Origin: VRUE01 sp036524775 | GTDB lineage: Bacteria; Actinomycetota; Thermoleophilia; Solirubrobacterales; 70-9 | Assembly: GCA_036524775.1 (NCBI GenBank) | Contig: DATDBO010000011.1 | Coordinates: 1-51,349, forward strand | Direction: 5' to 3' | DNA: 51,349 nt | In this document: in pieces, positions 7,514 through 16,166 of the stretch | Layout of the letters: each line of letters opens with the position of its first letter | Numbering within the stretch: position 1 is the first letter of the stretch | Notes under the pieces: generated by a model | What the model was told of the DNA's origin: nothing | Database searches by the model: none | Seen by the model: only the letters and a program-made list of their open reading frames with translations | Program-made: the position numbers and the translations under genes

Positions 7514-8710
7514 CTAGTACGGCGAGTCGCCGGCGAGGATGCCGGCAGCGTACTCGCCCAGCCGCTCCGCCTTGATCGCGTCGCGGGCGCCGGTCACGAG
7601 GCTGTGCATGAACGCGAGGTTGTGGAGGCAGAGCAGGCGGACGGCGGTCAGCTCCTCGGCGCGGGAGAGGTAGCTGAGGTAGTCGCGGTCGTGCCGGCGG
7701 CAGGCGGGGCAGGGGCAGCCTTGCGCGATGGGTTCGCGATTGCCCTCCCAGCCGGACTTGCGCAGGTCGAGGCGGAAGCGGTTCTCGGGGTCGGGGACGA
7801 GGGCGGTGCCGTGGCGGGCGAGGCGGGTGGGGATCGCGCAGTCGAAGACGTCGAGGCCGAGGGCGATGCCGGCGAGCAGGTCGTCAACGTCGCCGATGCC
7901 GAGCAGGTGCTTGGGGGCGCGCTCGGGGAGCAGCGGCGCGGTCAGCTCCAGGACGCCGCGCATCTCCTCCTTGTCGCGGCCGAGGGTGCCGCCGATCGCG
8001 ATCCCGTCGACCCCGGCCTCGGAGACGGCCTGGGCGGAGGCGCGGCGGAGGTCCTCGTGGACGCCTCCCTGGACGATGCCGAAGACCGCCTGGCGCTCGG
8101 GGCCGTGCTCATCGTGCCAAGCGAGGCAGCGATCGAGCCAGCGGTGCGTGCGCTCCATCGAGCGGGCGGTGTAGTCGCGGTCGGCGTGGTAGGGCGTGCA
8201 CTCGTCGAAGACGAGGGCGATGTCGGAGCCGAGCTTCGCCTGCACCTCCATCGAAACCTCCGGCGAGATGAACAGCGCCCGGCCGTCCTTGTAGGACTTG
8301 AACCGCACGCCCTCCTCGCCGATCGAAACCACCGAGCCGTGGTCCCCGCCCGGCCGTCCCTTTCCCTTCACCTCGTCGGCCACCCCGCCGTGGGCGAGCG
8401 AGAAGACCTGGAAGCCGCCGGAGTCGGTGATCAGCGCCCGTTCCCAGCCCATGAACTCGTGCAATCCGCCCGCGGTGGCGATGCGATCCGGGCCCGGCGA
8501 GACGAACAGGTGGTACGTGTTGCCGAGGACCAACTCGTAGCCGAGCTCGGCGACCTCCGCCGACTCCAGGCCCCGCACCGTCGCCTTGGTCGCCAGCGGG
8601 ATGAAGGCCGGCGTCCGCACCGGGCCGTGCGCCGTATGCAGAACGCCCGCGCGGGCGTTGCCGTCGCGGGCCTCGATCTCGAAGCCGAGGCGCTCCGGGT
8701 CGGCTCTCAC
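7514..8710 (-). CDS. tgt: queuine tRNA-ribosyltransferase
   Basis: A 398-residue protein, the usual size for bacterial Tgt. The start is GTG 8710, overlapping the gpmI stop (GTGA). Motifs include GNTYHL, TDSGGFQVFS with the catalytic Asp96, FDECTPY, GIVQGG, the second catalytic Asp in DCAIPTRLARHGTAL, and the C-terminal zinc site CPCPACRRHDR with LLCLHNL. Tgt exchanges guanine 34 of GUN-anticodon tRNAs for a queuine precursor. The frame is open further upstream, but that part is out of frame with gpmI and not protein-like. It is convergent with the kinase gene, 2 bp apart. Confidence 0.95.
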   Translation of the reverse strand: MRADPERLGFEIEARDGNARAGVLHTAHGPVRTPAFIPLATKATVRGLESAEVAELGYELVLGNTYHLFVSPGPDRIATAGGLHEFMGWERALITDSGGFQVFSLAHGGVADEVKGKGRPGGDHGSVVSIGEEGVRFKSYKDGRALFISPEVSMEVQAKLGSDIALVFDECTPYHADRDYTARSMERTHRWLDRCLAWHDEHGPERQAVFGIVQGGVHEDLRRASAQAVSEAGVDGIAIGGTLGRDKEEMRGVLELTAPLLPERAPKHLLGIGDVDDLLAGIALGLDVFDCAIPTRLARHGTALVPDPENRFRLDLRKSGWEGNREPIAQGCPCPACRRHDRDYLSYLSRAEELTAVRLLCLHNLAFMHSLVTGARDAIKAERLGEYAAGILAGDSPY

Positions 8711-10224
8711 GCCGCCAGCGACTTGCCGGTCATCGCCGCCGGCCGGGGGATGCCGAGCAGCTGCAGGGCGGTCGGGGCGACGTCGGCGAGGATGCCGCGA
8801 TCGCGCAGCCGAAGCCCCTCGGCGGTGACGATCAGCGGCACCGGGTTGAGCGAGTGGGCGGTGTTGGGCGAGCCGTCGGGCTCGAGCATGTGGTCGCAGT
8901 TGCCGTGGTCGGCGGTGACGATGCAGGCGCCCCCCGTCGCCTCGACCGCCGCGACGACGTCGCCGAGGCAGGCGTCGACCGCCTCGACGGCCGCGACCGC
9001 CGCCGGGATGACGCCGGTGTGGCCGACCATGTCGGGGTTGGCGAAGTTGATGATCCCGAAGCGGTACTCGCCGTCGGCCCAGCGGGAGGCGAAGGCGTCG
9101 GCGGCGGCCCGGGCGCTCATCTGCGGCTTGTGGTCGTAGGTCGGGACGTCGCGCGGCGACTCGACCAGACAGCGCTCCTCCCCCTCCCACTCCTCCTCGC
9201 GGCCGCCATTGAAGAAGTAGGTGACGTGGGCGTACTTCTCGGTCTCGGCGACGTGCAGCTGGCGCGCGCCGGCTTCGCTGATCACCTCCGCCAGCGTCGT
9301 CTCGGGGCGCGCCTCGGGGAAGGCGACCGGGTAGGGCCATCCCTTGCGGTACTCGGTCATCGTCGTCAGGTCGAGCAGCGGCCCGCTGCGGGGGAACTCG
9401 TCGAAATCGGGCGCGGCCAGGGCGAGGGTCATCTCGCGGGCGCGGTCGGGGCGGAAGTTGACGAAGATCGCCACGTCGCCCTCGGCGACGCCGTCGTACT
9501 CGCCGATCACGGTTGGCACGACGAACTCATCGGTGTCGTCGTTCGCGTAGGAGGCCTCGATCGCCTCGGCCGCGCTCGTCGCGTGCCGGCCGCGGGCGTG
9601 GACGATCGCGTCGTAGGCGAGCTTGGTCCGCTCCCAGCGCGTGTCGCGGTCCATCGCGTAATAGCGGCCGCTGACGGTTGCGATGCGGCCCGCCTGGCGC
9701 AGCCAGCGCTCCAGCTCGGCGAGGTAACCGCGGCCGCCGTGCGGCAACGTGTCGCGTCCGTCGGTGAAGGCGTGGAAGACGACGTCAGGGACACCCTCCT
9801 GCGTGGCCAGCTCGATCGTCGCCTCGATGTGCTCCCAGCCCGAGTGGACGCCGCCGTCGGAGACGAGGCCGAGCAGGTGCAGTCGGCCGCGCGGGCTGCG
9901 CCGGGCGCGGTCGCAGGCGGCGAGCAGCGCCTCGTTCTCGAAGAAGCCGCCGTCGGCGATCGCGTCGTCGATGCGGGCCAGGTCCTGCTTGACGATCGCG
10001 CCGGCGCCGAGGTTGAGGTGGCCGACCTCGGAGTTGCCCATCTGGCCGTCGGGCAGGCCGACGTCACGCCCCTGGGCGGAGAGTTCAGTGTGTGGATATT
10101 GCGACCAGAGTCGGTCGAAAACCGGGGTATCGGCAAGAGAGATCGCGTTGCCGGGGCCGGGCGGGGCAAGCCCCCAGCCATCGAGGATGACGAGCGCCAG
10201 CGAGGGGACGGGCAGTTCGGCCAA
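8707..10224 (-). CDS. gpmI: 2,3-bisphosphoglycerate-independent phosphoglycerate mutase
   Basis: A 505-residue protein of normal length. It has the alkaline-phosphatase-like metal site VILDGWG (D15) and nucleophile S65 in GQMGNSEVGH, the mutase insert with DGRDTLPHGGRGY and GRYYAMDRD, NFRPDRARE, and the second metal cluster NPDMVGHTG and TADHGNCD. It interconverts 3- and 2-phosphoglycerate using two metal ions. It begins 1 bp after tpiA and overlaps tgt, completing a gap-pgk-tpiA-gpmI cassette of lower glycolysis. Confidence 0.96.
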   Translation of the reverse strand: MAELPVPSLALVILDGWGLAPPGPGNAISLADTPVFDRLWSQYPHTELSAQGRDVGLPDGQMGNSEVGHLNLGAGAIVKQDLARIDDAIADGGFFENEALLAACDRARRSPRGRLHLLGLVSDGGVHSGWEHIEATIELATQEGVPDVVFHAFTDGRDTLPHGGRGYLAELERWLRQAGRIATVSGRYYAMDRDTRWERTKLAYDAIVHARGRHATSAAEAIEASYANDDTDEFVVPTVIGEYDGVAEGDVAIFVNFRPDRAREMTLALAAPDFDEFPRSGPLLDLTTMTEYRKGWPYPVAFPEARPETTLAEVISEAGARQLHVAETEKYAHVTYFFNGGREEEWEGEERCLVESPRDVPTYDHKPQMSARAAADAFASRWADGEYRFGIINFANPDMVGHTGVIPAAVAAVEAVDACLGDVVAAVEATGGACIVTADHGNCDHMLEPDGSPNTAHSLNPVPLIVTAEGLRLRDRGILADVAPTALQLLGIPRPAAMTGKSLAA

Positions 10225-10225
10225 G

Positions 10226-10978
10226 CTAGCCCGCCGCCTCCACGATCTTCGCGAAATCCTCCGGGTCGAGGCTTGCGCCGCCGACCAGGGCGCCGTCGAT
10301 GTCGGGCTGCGCCAACAGCTCGGCGGCGTTGGCGGGCTTGACCGAGCCGCCGTAGAGGATCCGCACCGCGTCGGCGGCGCCGCCGTGCTCGCGCAGCACG
10401 TCGCGGATGAAGGCGCAGGCCTCCTGCGCCTGCTCGGGCGTCGCCGTGCGGCCGGTGCCGATCGCCCAGATCGGCTCGTAGGCGATCACCACCTCGGCCA
10501 TGCTGCCGCCGCCGACCTCGGCCAGGTCGGCCTGGAGCTGCCGCTCGAGCACCGCCTCGGTCTGGCCGGCGTCGCGGGCCTCCTCGCTCTCGCCGACGCA
10601 GAGGATCGGCTCGAGGCCGACCGCGAGCGCTGCCGGGACCTTGCGCGCCAGCGCCTCGTCGGTCTCGGCGAAGTGCCGGCGGCGCTCGGAGTGGCCGAGG
10701 ACGACCGCGTCGACGTCGGCCTCGACCAGCATCGGCGCCGAAACCTCGCCGGTGAAGGCGCCCGCGGCCTCCTCGTGCATGTTCTGGGCGGCGACCCTGA
10801 CGGCGCTGCCGCGCGAGCGCTCGACCACCTCGCTCAGCGCCAGGTAGGACGGGCAGATGACGACGTCGTGCGGCGTCGCCGCGATCCGCGGCAGCAGCGC
10901 GTCGACGAACCCCGCCGCCTCGGCGACGGTCTTGTGCATCTTCCAGTTGGCGGCGATGTACGGCGTGCGCTCAGGCAT
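10226..10978 (-). CDS. tpiA: triosephosphate isomerase
   Basis: A 250-residue TIM barrel. The start at 10978 overlaps pgk by 8 bp and gives the canonical AANWKMHK substrate loop near the N-terminus. Catalytic His lies in VLGHSERR, catalytic Glu in AYEPIWAIGTG, and the phosphate loops in YGGSVKPAN and GALVGGASL. It interconverts dihydroxyacetone phosphate and glyceraldehyde 3-phosphate. The frame is open far upstream inside pgk, but that part is a shadow of pgk. Confidence 0.96.
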   Translation of the reverse strand: MPERTPYIAANWKMHKTVAEAAGFVDALLPRIAATPHDVVICPSYLALSEVVERSRGSAVRVAAQNMHEEAAGAFTGEVSAPMLVEADVDAVVLGHSERRRHFAETDEALARKVPAALAVGLEPILCVGESEEARDAGQTEAVLERQLQADLAEVGGGSMAEVVIAYEPIWAIGTGRTATPEQAQEACAFIRDVLREHGGAADAVRILYGGSVKPANAAELLAQPDIDGALVGGASLDPEDFAKIVEAAG

Positions 10979-12158
10979 CTCCCAGCGCCTCCACCCCGGG
11001 CAGCTTCTTTCCCTCCAGCAGCTCCAACGACGCTCCTCCTCCGGTCGAGACCCAGTCCACATTCTCCGCCAGGCCGAATTGGTGCAGCGCGGCGACCGAG
11101 TCGCCGCCGCCGACCACGGTCGTCCCCGGTGCCGTGGCGACGGCCTCGGCGACGGCGCGCGTGCCGGCCGCGAACGGCTCCAGCTCGAAGGCGCCCATCG
11201 GCCCGTTCCAGAGAACGGTGCCGGCGGTGGCGATCCGCTCGCCGTAGGCAGCGGCGGTGCGTGGGCCGACGTCGAGGCCCATCCAGCCCTCCGGAACCTC
11301 GACCCCGGTGCTGCCGTGCCGCTCGGTCGCCGCGTCGAACTCGCGCCCCAGCACCAGGTCGACGGGCAGCAGCAGCTCACAGGCCGACGCTTCGGCACGC
11401 TCCAGCCCCTCCGCGGCGAGCTTCACGCCCTCCTCCTCGACCAGCGAGTCGCCGGTCTCGATCCCCTGCGCGCGAAAGAAGGCGAAGCACATCGCGCCGC
11501 CGATCAGGATGCTGTCGGCGATCTCGAGGAAGCGGTCGATCACGCCGACCTTGTCGCTCACCTTGGCGCCGCCGAGGACGACGACCAGCGGCCGCGCGGG
11601 CGACTCGACCACGCGGGTCAGCGCCTCGACCTCGCTCTGCAGCAGCAGCCCGGCGTATCCGGGCAGACGATGGGCGACGCCCTCGGTACTGGCGTGGGCG
11701 CGGTGGGCGGCGCCGAAGGCATCGTCGACGTAGACATCCGCCAGACGCGCCAGTGAATCGGCGAGGTGGGGGTCGTTCGCAGTCTCGCCCGACTCGAAAC
11801 GCACGTTCTCGAGAAGGAGGACATCGCCTGGGCCAAGTTCGTTCGCCATTGCCTCGGCCTCCGGACCCACGACCGCAGGCGCCTGACGAACCTCGCAATC
11901 GAGCAACTCGGCAAGTCGCTCGCCGACAGGTTTCATCGAGAGCTCTGGGTCAGGCTTGCCCTTGGGTCTCCCCAAATGGGAAACGAGAACAAGCGCGAGG
12001 CCCCGATCCCTCAGCAGTTCGAGGGTGGGCAGCGCTGCGCGAATCCGCGTGTCGTCGGCGACCCGCCCCCCGTCGAGCGGCACGTTGAAGTCGACGCGGA
12101 CGAGGACGCGCTTGCCGGCGACGTCGGCGTTACGAATGCTCTGCTTGGCGAAGCTCAC
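10971..12158 (-). CDS. pgk: phosphoglycerate kinase
   Basis: A 395-residue monomeric kinase with VRVDFNVPL and SHLGRPKGK in the N-lobe (3-phosphoglycerate site), LLLENVRF, the hinge VVVLGGAKVSDK, LWNGPMGAFE, and the nucleotide loop VVGGGDSVAA near the C-terminus. It makes ATP from 1,3-bisphosphoglycerate. It follows gap by 19 bp and overlaps tpiA, so the genes are translated from one transcript. Confidence 0.97.
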   Translation of the reverse strand: MSFAKQSIRNADVAGKRVLVRVDFNVPLDGGRVADDTRIRAALPTLELLRDRGLALVLVSHLGRPKGKPDPELSMKPVGERLAELLDCEVRQAPAVVGPEAEAMANELGPGDVLLLENVRFESGETANDPHLADSLARLADVYVDDAFGAAHRAHASTEGVAHRLPGYAGLLLQSEVEALTRVVESPARPLVVVLGGAKVSDKVGVIDRFLEIADSILIGGAMCFAFFRAQGIETGDSLVEEEGVKLAAEGLERAEASACELLLPVDLVLGREFDAATERHGSTGVEVPEGWMGLDVGPRTAAAYGERIATAGTVLWNGPMGAFELEPFAAGTRAVAEAVATAPGTTVVGGGDSVAALHQFGLAENVDWVSTGGGASLELLEGKKLPGVEALGDA

Positions 12159-12177
12159 CGCGCCCTCCGGGCGGAGA

Positions 12178-13182
<1,005 letters not shown>

Positions 13183-13217
13183 GAAGTCATGCCCTCCTGG
13201 TGTCGTTTCCTTTGAGC

Positions 13218-13580
13218 CTAGTCACTGCCCACCGTCACCTCGATTTCGTACCCGTCCGGGTCCCGCAGGAACGCCGAGTAGGAGCCGGAGCCGTGCGAGC
13301 GCCGCTCGCCGGGCTCGCCGACGCCCTCGCCGCCCGCCGCGACGCCTTTCTCCCAAGCCGCCTTGACCGCGACGATGCCGAGGCCGGAGAAGCTGAGCAG
13401 GCCGAATCCCGGTTTGGGGTCGTGGTGCGCCGCGATGAAGAAGACGGGTTTGGCGATCCCCCAGCCGACGGTCTCGTCCTCCTCGAAATGGCGCCGCCAG
13501 CCCAGCGGCGCGAGCAGCGCGTCGTAGAAGGACGCGCTCCGCTCGAGGTCGGAAACCTCCAGAAGAACGTGGTGCAGCAT
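13218..13580 (-). CDS. VOC (glyoxalase/bleomycin-resistance fold) protein
   Basis: A 120-residue single VOC domain: MLHHVLLEVSDLERSASFYDALLAPLGW at the start and FLRDPDGYEIEVTV at the end. The first His and the C-terminal Glu fit the metal-binding positions of the family. Members range from glyoxalases to dioxygenases and resistance proteins; the substrate cannot be assigned. It sits between the ABC exporter and gap. Confidence 0.8.
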   Translation of the reverse strand: MLHHVLLEVSDLERSASFYDALLAPLGWRRHFEEDETVGWGIAKPVFFIAAHHDPKPGFGLLSFSGLGIVAVKAAWEKGVAAGGEGVGEPGERRSHGSGSYSAFLRDPDGYEIEVTVGSD

Positions 13581-13590
13581 GAGGCCGGGG

Positions 13591-13596
13591 AGGCTA
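13591..13596 (-). promoter_or_regulatory. -10-like hexamer TAGCCT, 10 nt before the VOC start
   Basis: On the minus strand TAGCCT ends 10 nt before the ATG at 13580, within TATAGCCT. It fits the near-leaderless pattern seen elsewhere in the window. Confidence 0.35.
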
Positions 13597-13625
13597 TATG
13601 CGCCGCCGGGCGCCGGGTCGGCCGG

Positions 13626-14387
13626 TCACTCGCCGCGCGGAGCCCAGCGGAAGAAGCGGATCGCGAGGAGCAGGCCGGCGACGCCCCAGATCGCGACCAC
13701 CGCCAGGTGGTCCCAGGCGATCGCGGGGCCTGCGCCGGAGACGTAAGCGTCGAAGAAGGACTGGAAGAAGGGGCGGATCGGGAAGTGGTTGGCGAAGTCG
13801 ATCACGCCCGAGGGAAGCTCGTCGTCGGGGATGAAGACCCCGGAGAGGAAGTAGAGCGGCAGAAGCAGGGCGTTGACGATCGGCGCAGCGGCGTCCTGCG
13901 AGGGGATCGCCGCGGTGAGGGCGACGCCGAGGCAGCAGAACGAGGCCGCCCCGACGACGAGCACGACGAGCAGCTCCGGCGCCCGCTCCCAGGGGATCGG
14001 CACGCCGTAGAGCAACCGGCCGAGCGCCGAGACCAGGGCGAGCATCAGGATGGCGACGACGATCGAGTTGCCGACCCGGCCGGCGATGAAGACCCAGGGC
14101 GGCAGCGGCGTGCCGCGGCCGCGCTTGAGCCTGCCGTCTTCGCGGGCGATCACCAGCGACATGCCGAGCGTCTGCATCGTCGCCGAGACCACGGCGAGGG
14201 TGATGATCGCCGGCACGTAGTAGGTGGTGATCTCGATCCCGCCGGCGACGTCGATCGTCTGGTCGCCGAAGACGGTGGCGAAGATCAGCAGCAAGATCAC
14301 CGGGAAGGCGACGGTGAAGAAGACGGCCGCGGGATTGCGCCAGAAGACCTTCTGGTCGTAGCGGAGCTGGTGCAGGACGAGGCTCAT
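13626..14387 (-). CDS. ABC-2 type transporter permease
   Basis: A 253-residue integral membrane protein with about six hydrophobic segments. It opens with LRYDQKVFWRNPAAVFFTVAFP, the amphipathic region and first helix typical of ABC-2 permeases, and contains LKRGRGTPLPPWVF and LLLPLYFLSGVFIP, which fit the family's conserved core. It overlaps the ATPase gene by 4 bp (ATGA), forming a two-component exporter. The substrate is not evident; drug or lipid export is a general possibility. Confidence 0.88.
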   Translation of the reverse strand: MSLVLHQLRYDQKVFWRNPAAVFFTVAFPVILLLIFATVFGDQTIDVAGGIEITTYYVPAIITLAVVSATMQTLGMSLVIAREDGRLKRGRGTPLPPWVFIAGRVGNSIVVAILMLALVSALGRLLYGVPIPWERAPELLVVLVVGAASFCCLGVALTAAIPSQDAAAPIVNALLLPLYFLSGVFIPDDELPSGVIDFANHFPIRPFFQSFFDAYVSGAGPAIAWDHLAVVAIWGVAGLLLAIRFFRWAPRGE

Positions 14388-15244
14388 TCGGACTTGGTCA
14401 GCTCCAGGTAGACGTCCTCCAGGCTGGGTCGTGTGACCTCGAGCCCCTCCAGCTCCCGCCCCTCGGCCAGCGCCTTGCTCGTCAGCTCGTTCAGGTCCTT
14501 CACCGGGCTCGTCGTCTCCAGCGCGACCTCGCGGCCGCCCTCGCGCCAGGCGATCCGCGCCGGCCTGCTCTCGCGGTCGCCGAGGTCCTCGGGGGTGCCG
14601 CGGGCGACGATCTCGCCGCGGGCGATAACCGCGACGCGGTCCGCCAACCGCTGCGCCTCGTCCATGTAATGGGTGGTGAGGAAGATCGTCTTGCCGAGCT
14701 CGCGCAGTCCGGCGATCACGTCCCAGGCGCCGCGGCGGGCCTCGGGGTCGAAGCCGGTCGTCGGCTCGTCGAGGAAGAGCAGGTCGGGGTCGCCGACCAG
14801 GGCCATGCCGACGTCGAGGCGGCGTTGCTGTCCCCCCGAGAGGCGCCCGGCGCGCTCGTCCGCCTTGCCGGCCAGGCCGATCGCCTCGATCACCTCGCCG
14901 ACCGGTCGCGGGGCGCGGTAGTAGCCCGCGTAAAGCTCGAGCGACTCGGCGACGGTCAGATACGGCTCGAGTCGGCCCGCCTGCAGGACGACGCCGATCC
15001 GCTCGCGCCAGGCGCGGCCGGCGCGCTCCGGATCCTCGCCGAGAACGCTCACCTCTCCCCCGCTGCGCTTGCGGTACCCCTCGAGGATCTCGACCGTAGT
15101 CGTCTTCCCGGCGCCGTTGGGACCGAGGAAGGCGAAGACCTCCCCGGCCCGCACCTCGAGGTCGATGCCACGCACCGCCTCGACCTCTCCGTAGCTCTTG
15201 CGCAGGCCGCGGATGGAGATGACGGGTTGGGAGTCCGCGGACAA
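14384..15244 (-). CDS. ABC-2 type transporter ATP-binding protein (DrrA/CcmA-like)
   Basis: A 286-residue protein with Walker A GPNGAGKTTT (about 38-47), Q-loop VLQAGRL, signature LSGGQQRRLD, Walker B LLFLDEPTTGFD and switch His in TTHYMDEAQ. The C-terminal 70 residues form the regulatory extension common in DrrA-like ATPases. The start codon is probably the TTG at 15244, placed 9 nt after a TAGACT hexamer. The ATPase powers the downstream permease. Confidence 0.9.
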   Translation of the reverse strand: MSADSQPVISIRGLRKSYGEVEAVRGIDLEVRAGEVFAFLGPNGAGKTTTVEILEGYRKRSGGEVSVLGEDPERAGRAWRERIGVVLQAGRLEPYLTVAESLELYAGYYRAPRPVGEVIEAIGLAGKADERAGRLSGGQQRRLDVGMALVGDPDLLFLDEPTTGFDPEARRGAWDVIAGLRELGKTIFLTTHYMDEAQRLADRVAVIARGEIVARGTPEDLGDRESRPARIAWREGGREVALETTSPVKDLNELTSKALAEGRELEGLEVTRPSLEDVYLELTKSE

Positions 15245-15253
15245 AGCCGGTTG

Positions 15254-15259
15254 AGTCTA
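15254..15259 (-). promoter_or_regulatory. -10 hexamer TAGACT before the ABC exporter
   Basis: TAGACT on the minus strand ends 9 nt before the TTG start at 15244, just downstream of the rapZ stop. It would give the exporter pair its own near-leaderless promoter. Confidence 0.45.
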
Positions 15260-15276
15260 CGAGGACGGCGAGCCGC

Positions 15277-16164
15277 CTAGGACTCGGCCGACTCCAGGTC
15301 CCTGTGCTTCATGCGGACGACGACCCCGTTGCGCCCCTCGAGCGCCCGGCGGATGCGGTCGGCGACGGTGACCGAGCGGTGGCGACCGCCGGTGCAGCCG
15401 ACCGCGATCGTCAGGTGGCTCTTGCCCTCGGCGACGTAGGCCGGGACGAGGAACTCGAGCAGCGGCAGCAAGCGCCCGTAGAACTCGCCCGCCTGCGTGC
15501 CCGACTCGACGTAGGCGCGGACCGCCTCGTCGAGGCCCGTCTGCGGGCGCAGCTCGTCGACGTAGTGGGGGTTGGGCAGGAAGCGCACGTCGAGGGTGAG
15601 GTCGGCGTCGCGCGGCGGGCCGTTCTTGAAGCCGAAGGTGAGCAGGGTCAGCGCCAGCTTGCCGCTCTCGTGCGCGCCGAGCATCTCTTCGGCGATCCGC
15701 TGGCGCAGCTGGCCGCCGGTCAGGCCGCTGCTGTCCATGACGACGTTGGCGCGCTCGCGCAGCGGCGCCAACAGCTCGCGCTCGGCGCGGATCCCGTCGA
15801 CGATCCGGCCTTCGGGCGCGAGCGGGTGGCGGCGGCGCGTCTCCTTGTAGCGATCGAGCAGCGTCTCCTCGTCGGCCTCGAGGAAGAGCACGGTCGGCTT
15901 CAGGCCCTCCGCCTCGAGCTCGTCGAGCACCTGGATCAGGCCCTCGAAGTACTCGCCGCCGCGCACGTCGGAGACGACGGCGGCGCGCTCGACGCCGCTG
16001 CCCTCGTGGCGGAAGAGCTCGCCGAGGCCGGCGATCATCCGCGGCGGCAGGTTGTCGACGCAGAAGTAGCCGCCGTCCTCGAAGGCGGCGATCGCCTCCG
16101 ACTTGCCGGCGCCGGAGTGGCCGGTTATGAGGACGAGGTCGACGGCATTGCCGCCCTCCGTCAT
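15277..16164 (-). CDS. rapZ: RapZ/YvcJ-type nucleotide-binding protein
   Basis: A 295-residue protein with Walker A GHSGAGKS (15-22), VDNLPP, DVRGGEYF, LFLEADEETLLDRYKETRRRHPL, TFGFKNGPPRDADL, DVRFLPNPHY and the C-terminal CTGGRHRSV, the full signature of the family. In enterobacteria RapZ is an RNA-binding adaptor controlling GlmS; in Gram-positive bacteria the role is less clear. It starts 2 bp after the uvrC stop. The usual partners yvcK and whiA are not downstream. Confidence 0.94.
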   Translation of the reverse strand: MTEGGNAVDLVLITGHSGAGKSEAIAAFEDGGYFCVDNLPPRMIAGLGELFRHEGSGVERAAVVSDVRGGEYFEGLIQVLDELEAEGLKPTVLFLEADEETLLDRYKETRRRHPLAPEGRIVDGIRAERELLAPLRERANVVMDSSGLTGGQLRQRIAEEMLGAHESGKLALTLLTFGFKNGPPRDADLTLDVRFLPNPHYVDELRPQTGLDEAVRAYVESGTQAGEFYGRLLPLLEFLVPAYVAEGKSHLTIAVGCTGGRHRSVTVADRIRRALEGRNGVVVRMKHRDLESAES

Positions 16165-16166
16165 CC

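Noticed and set aside
7514..9340. Possible fusion of Tgt with an N-terminal Arg-rich domain
   Set aside because: The extra residues are gpmI read in another frame; GTG 8710 overlapping the gpmI stop gives a normal-length Tgt.
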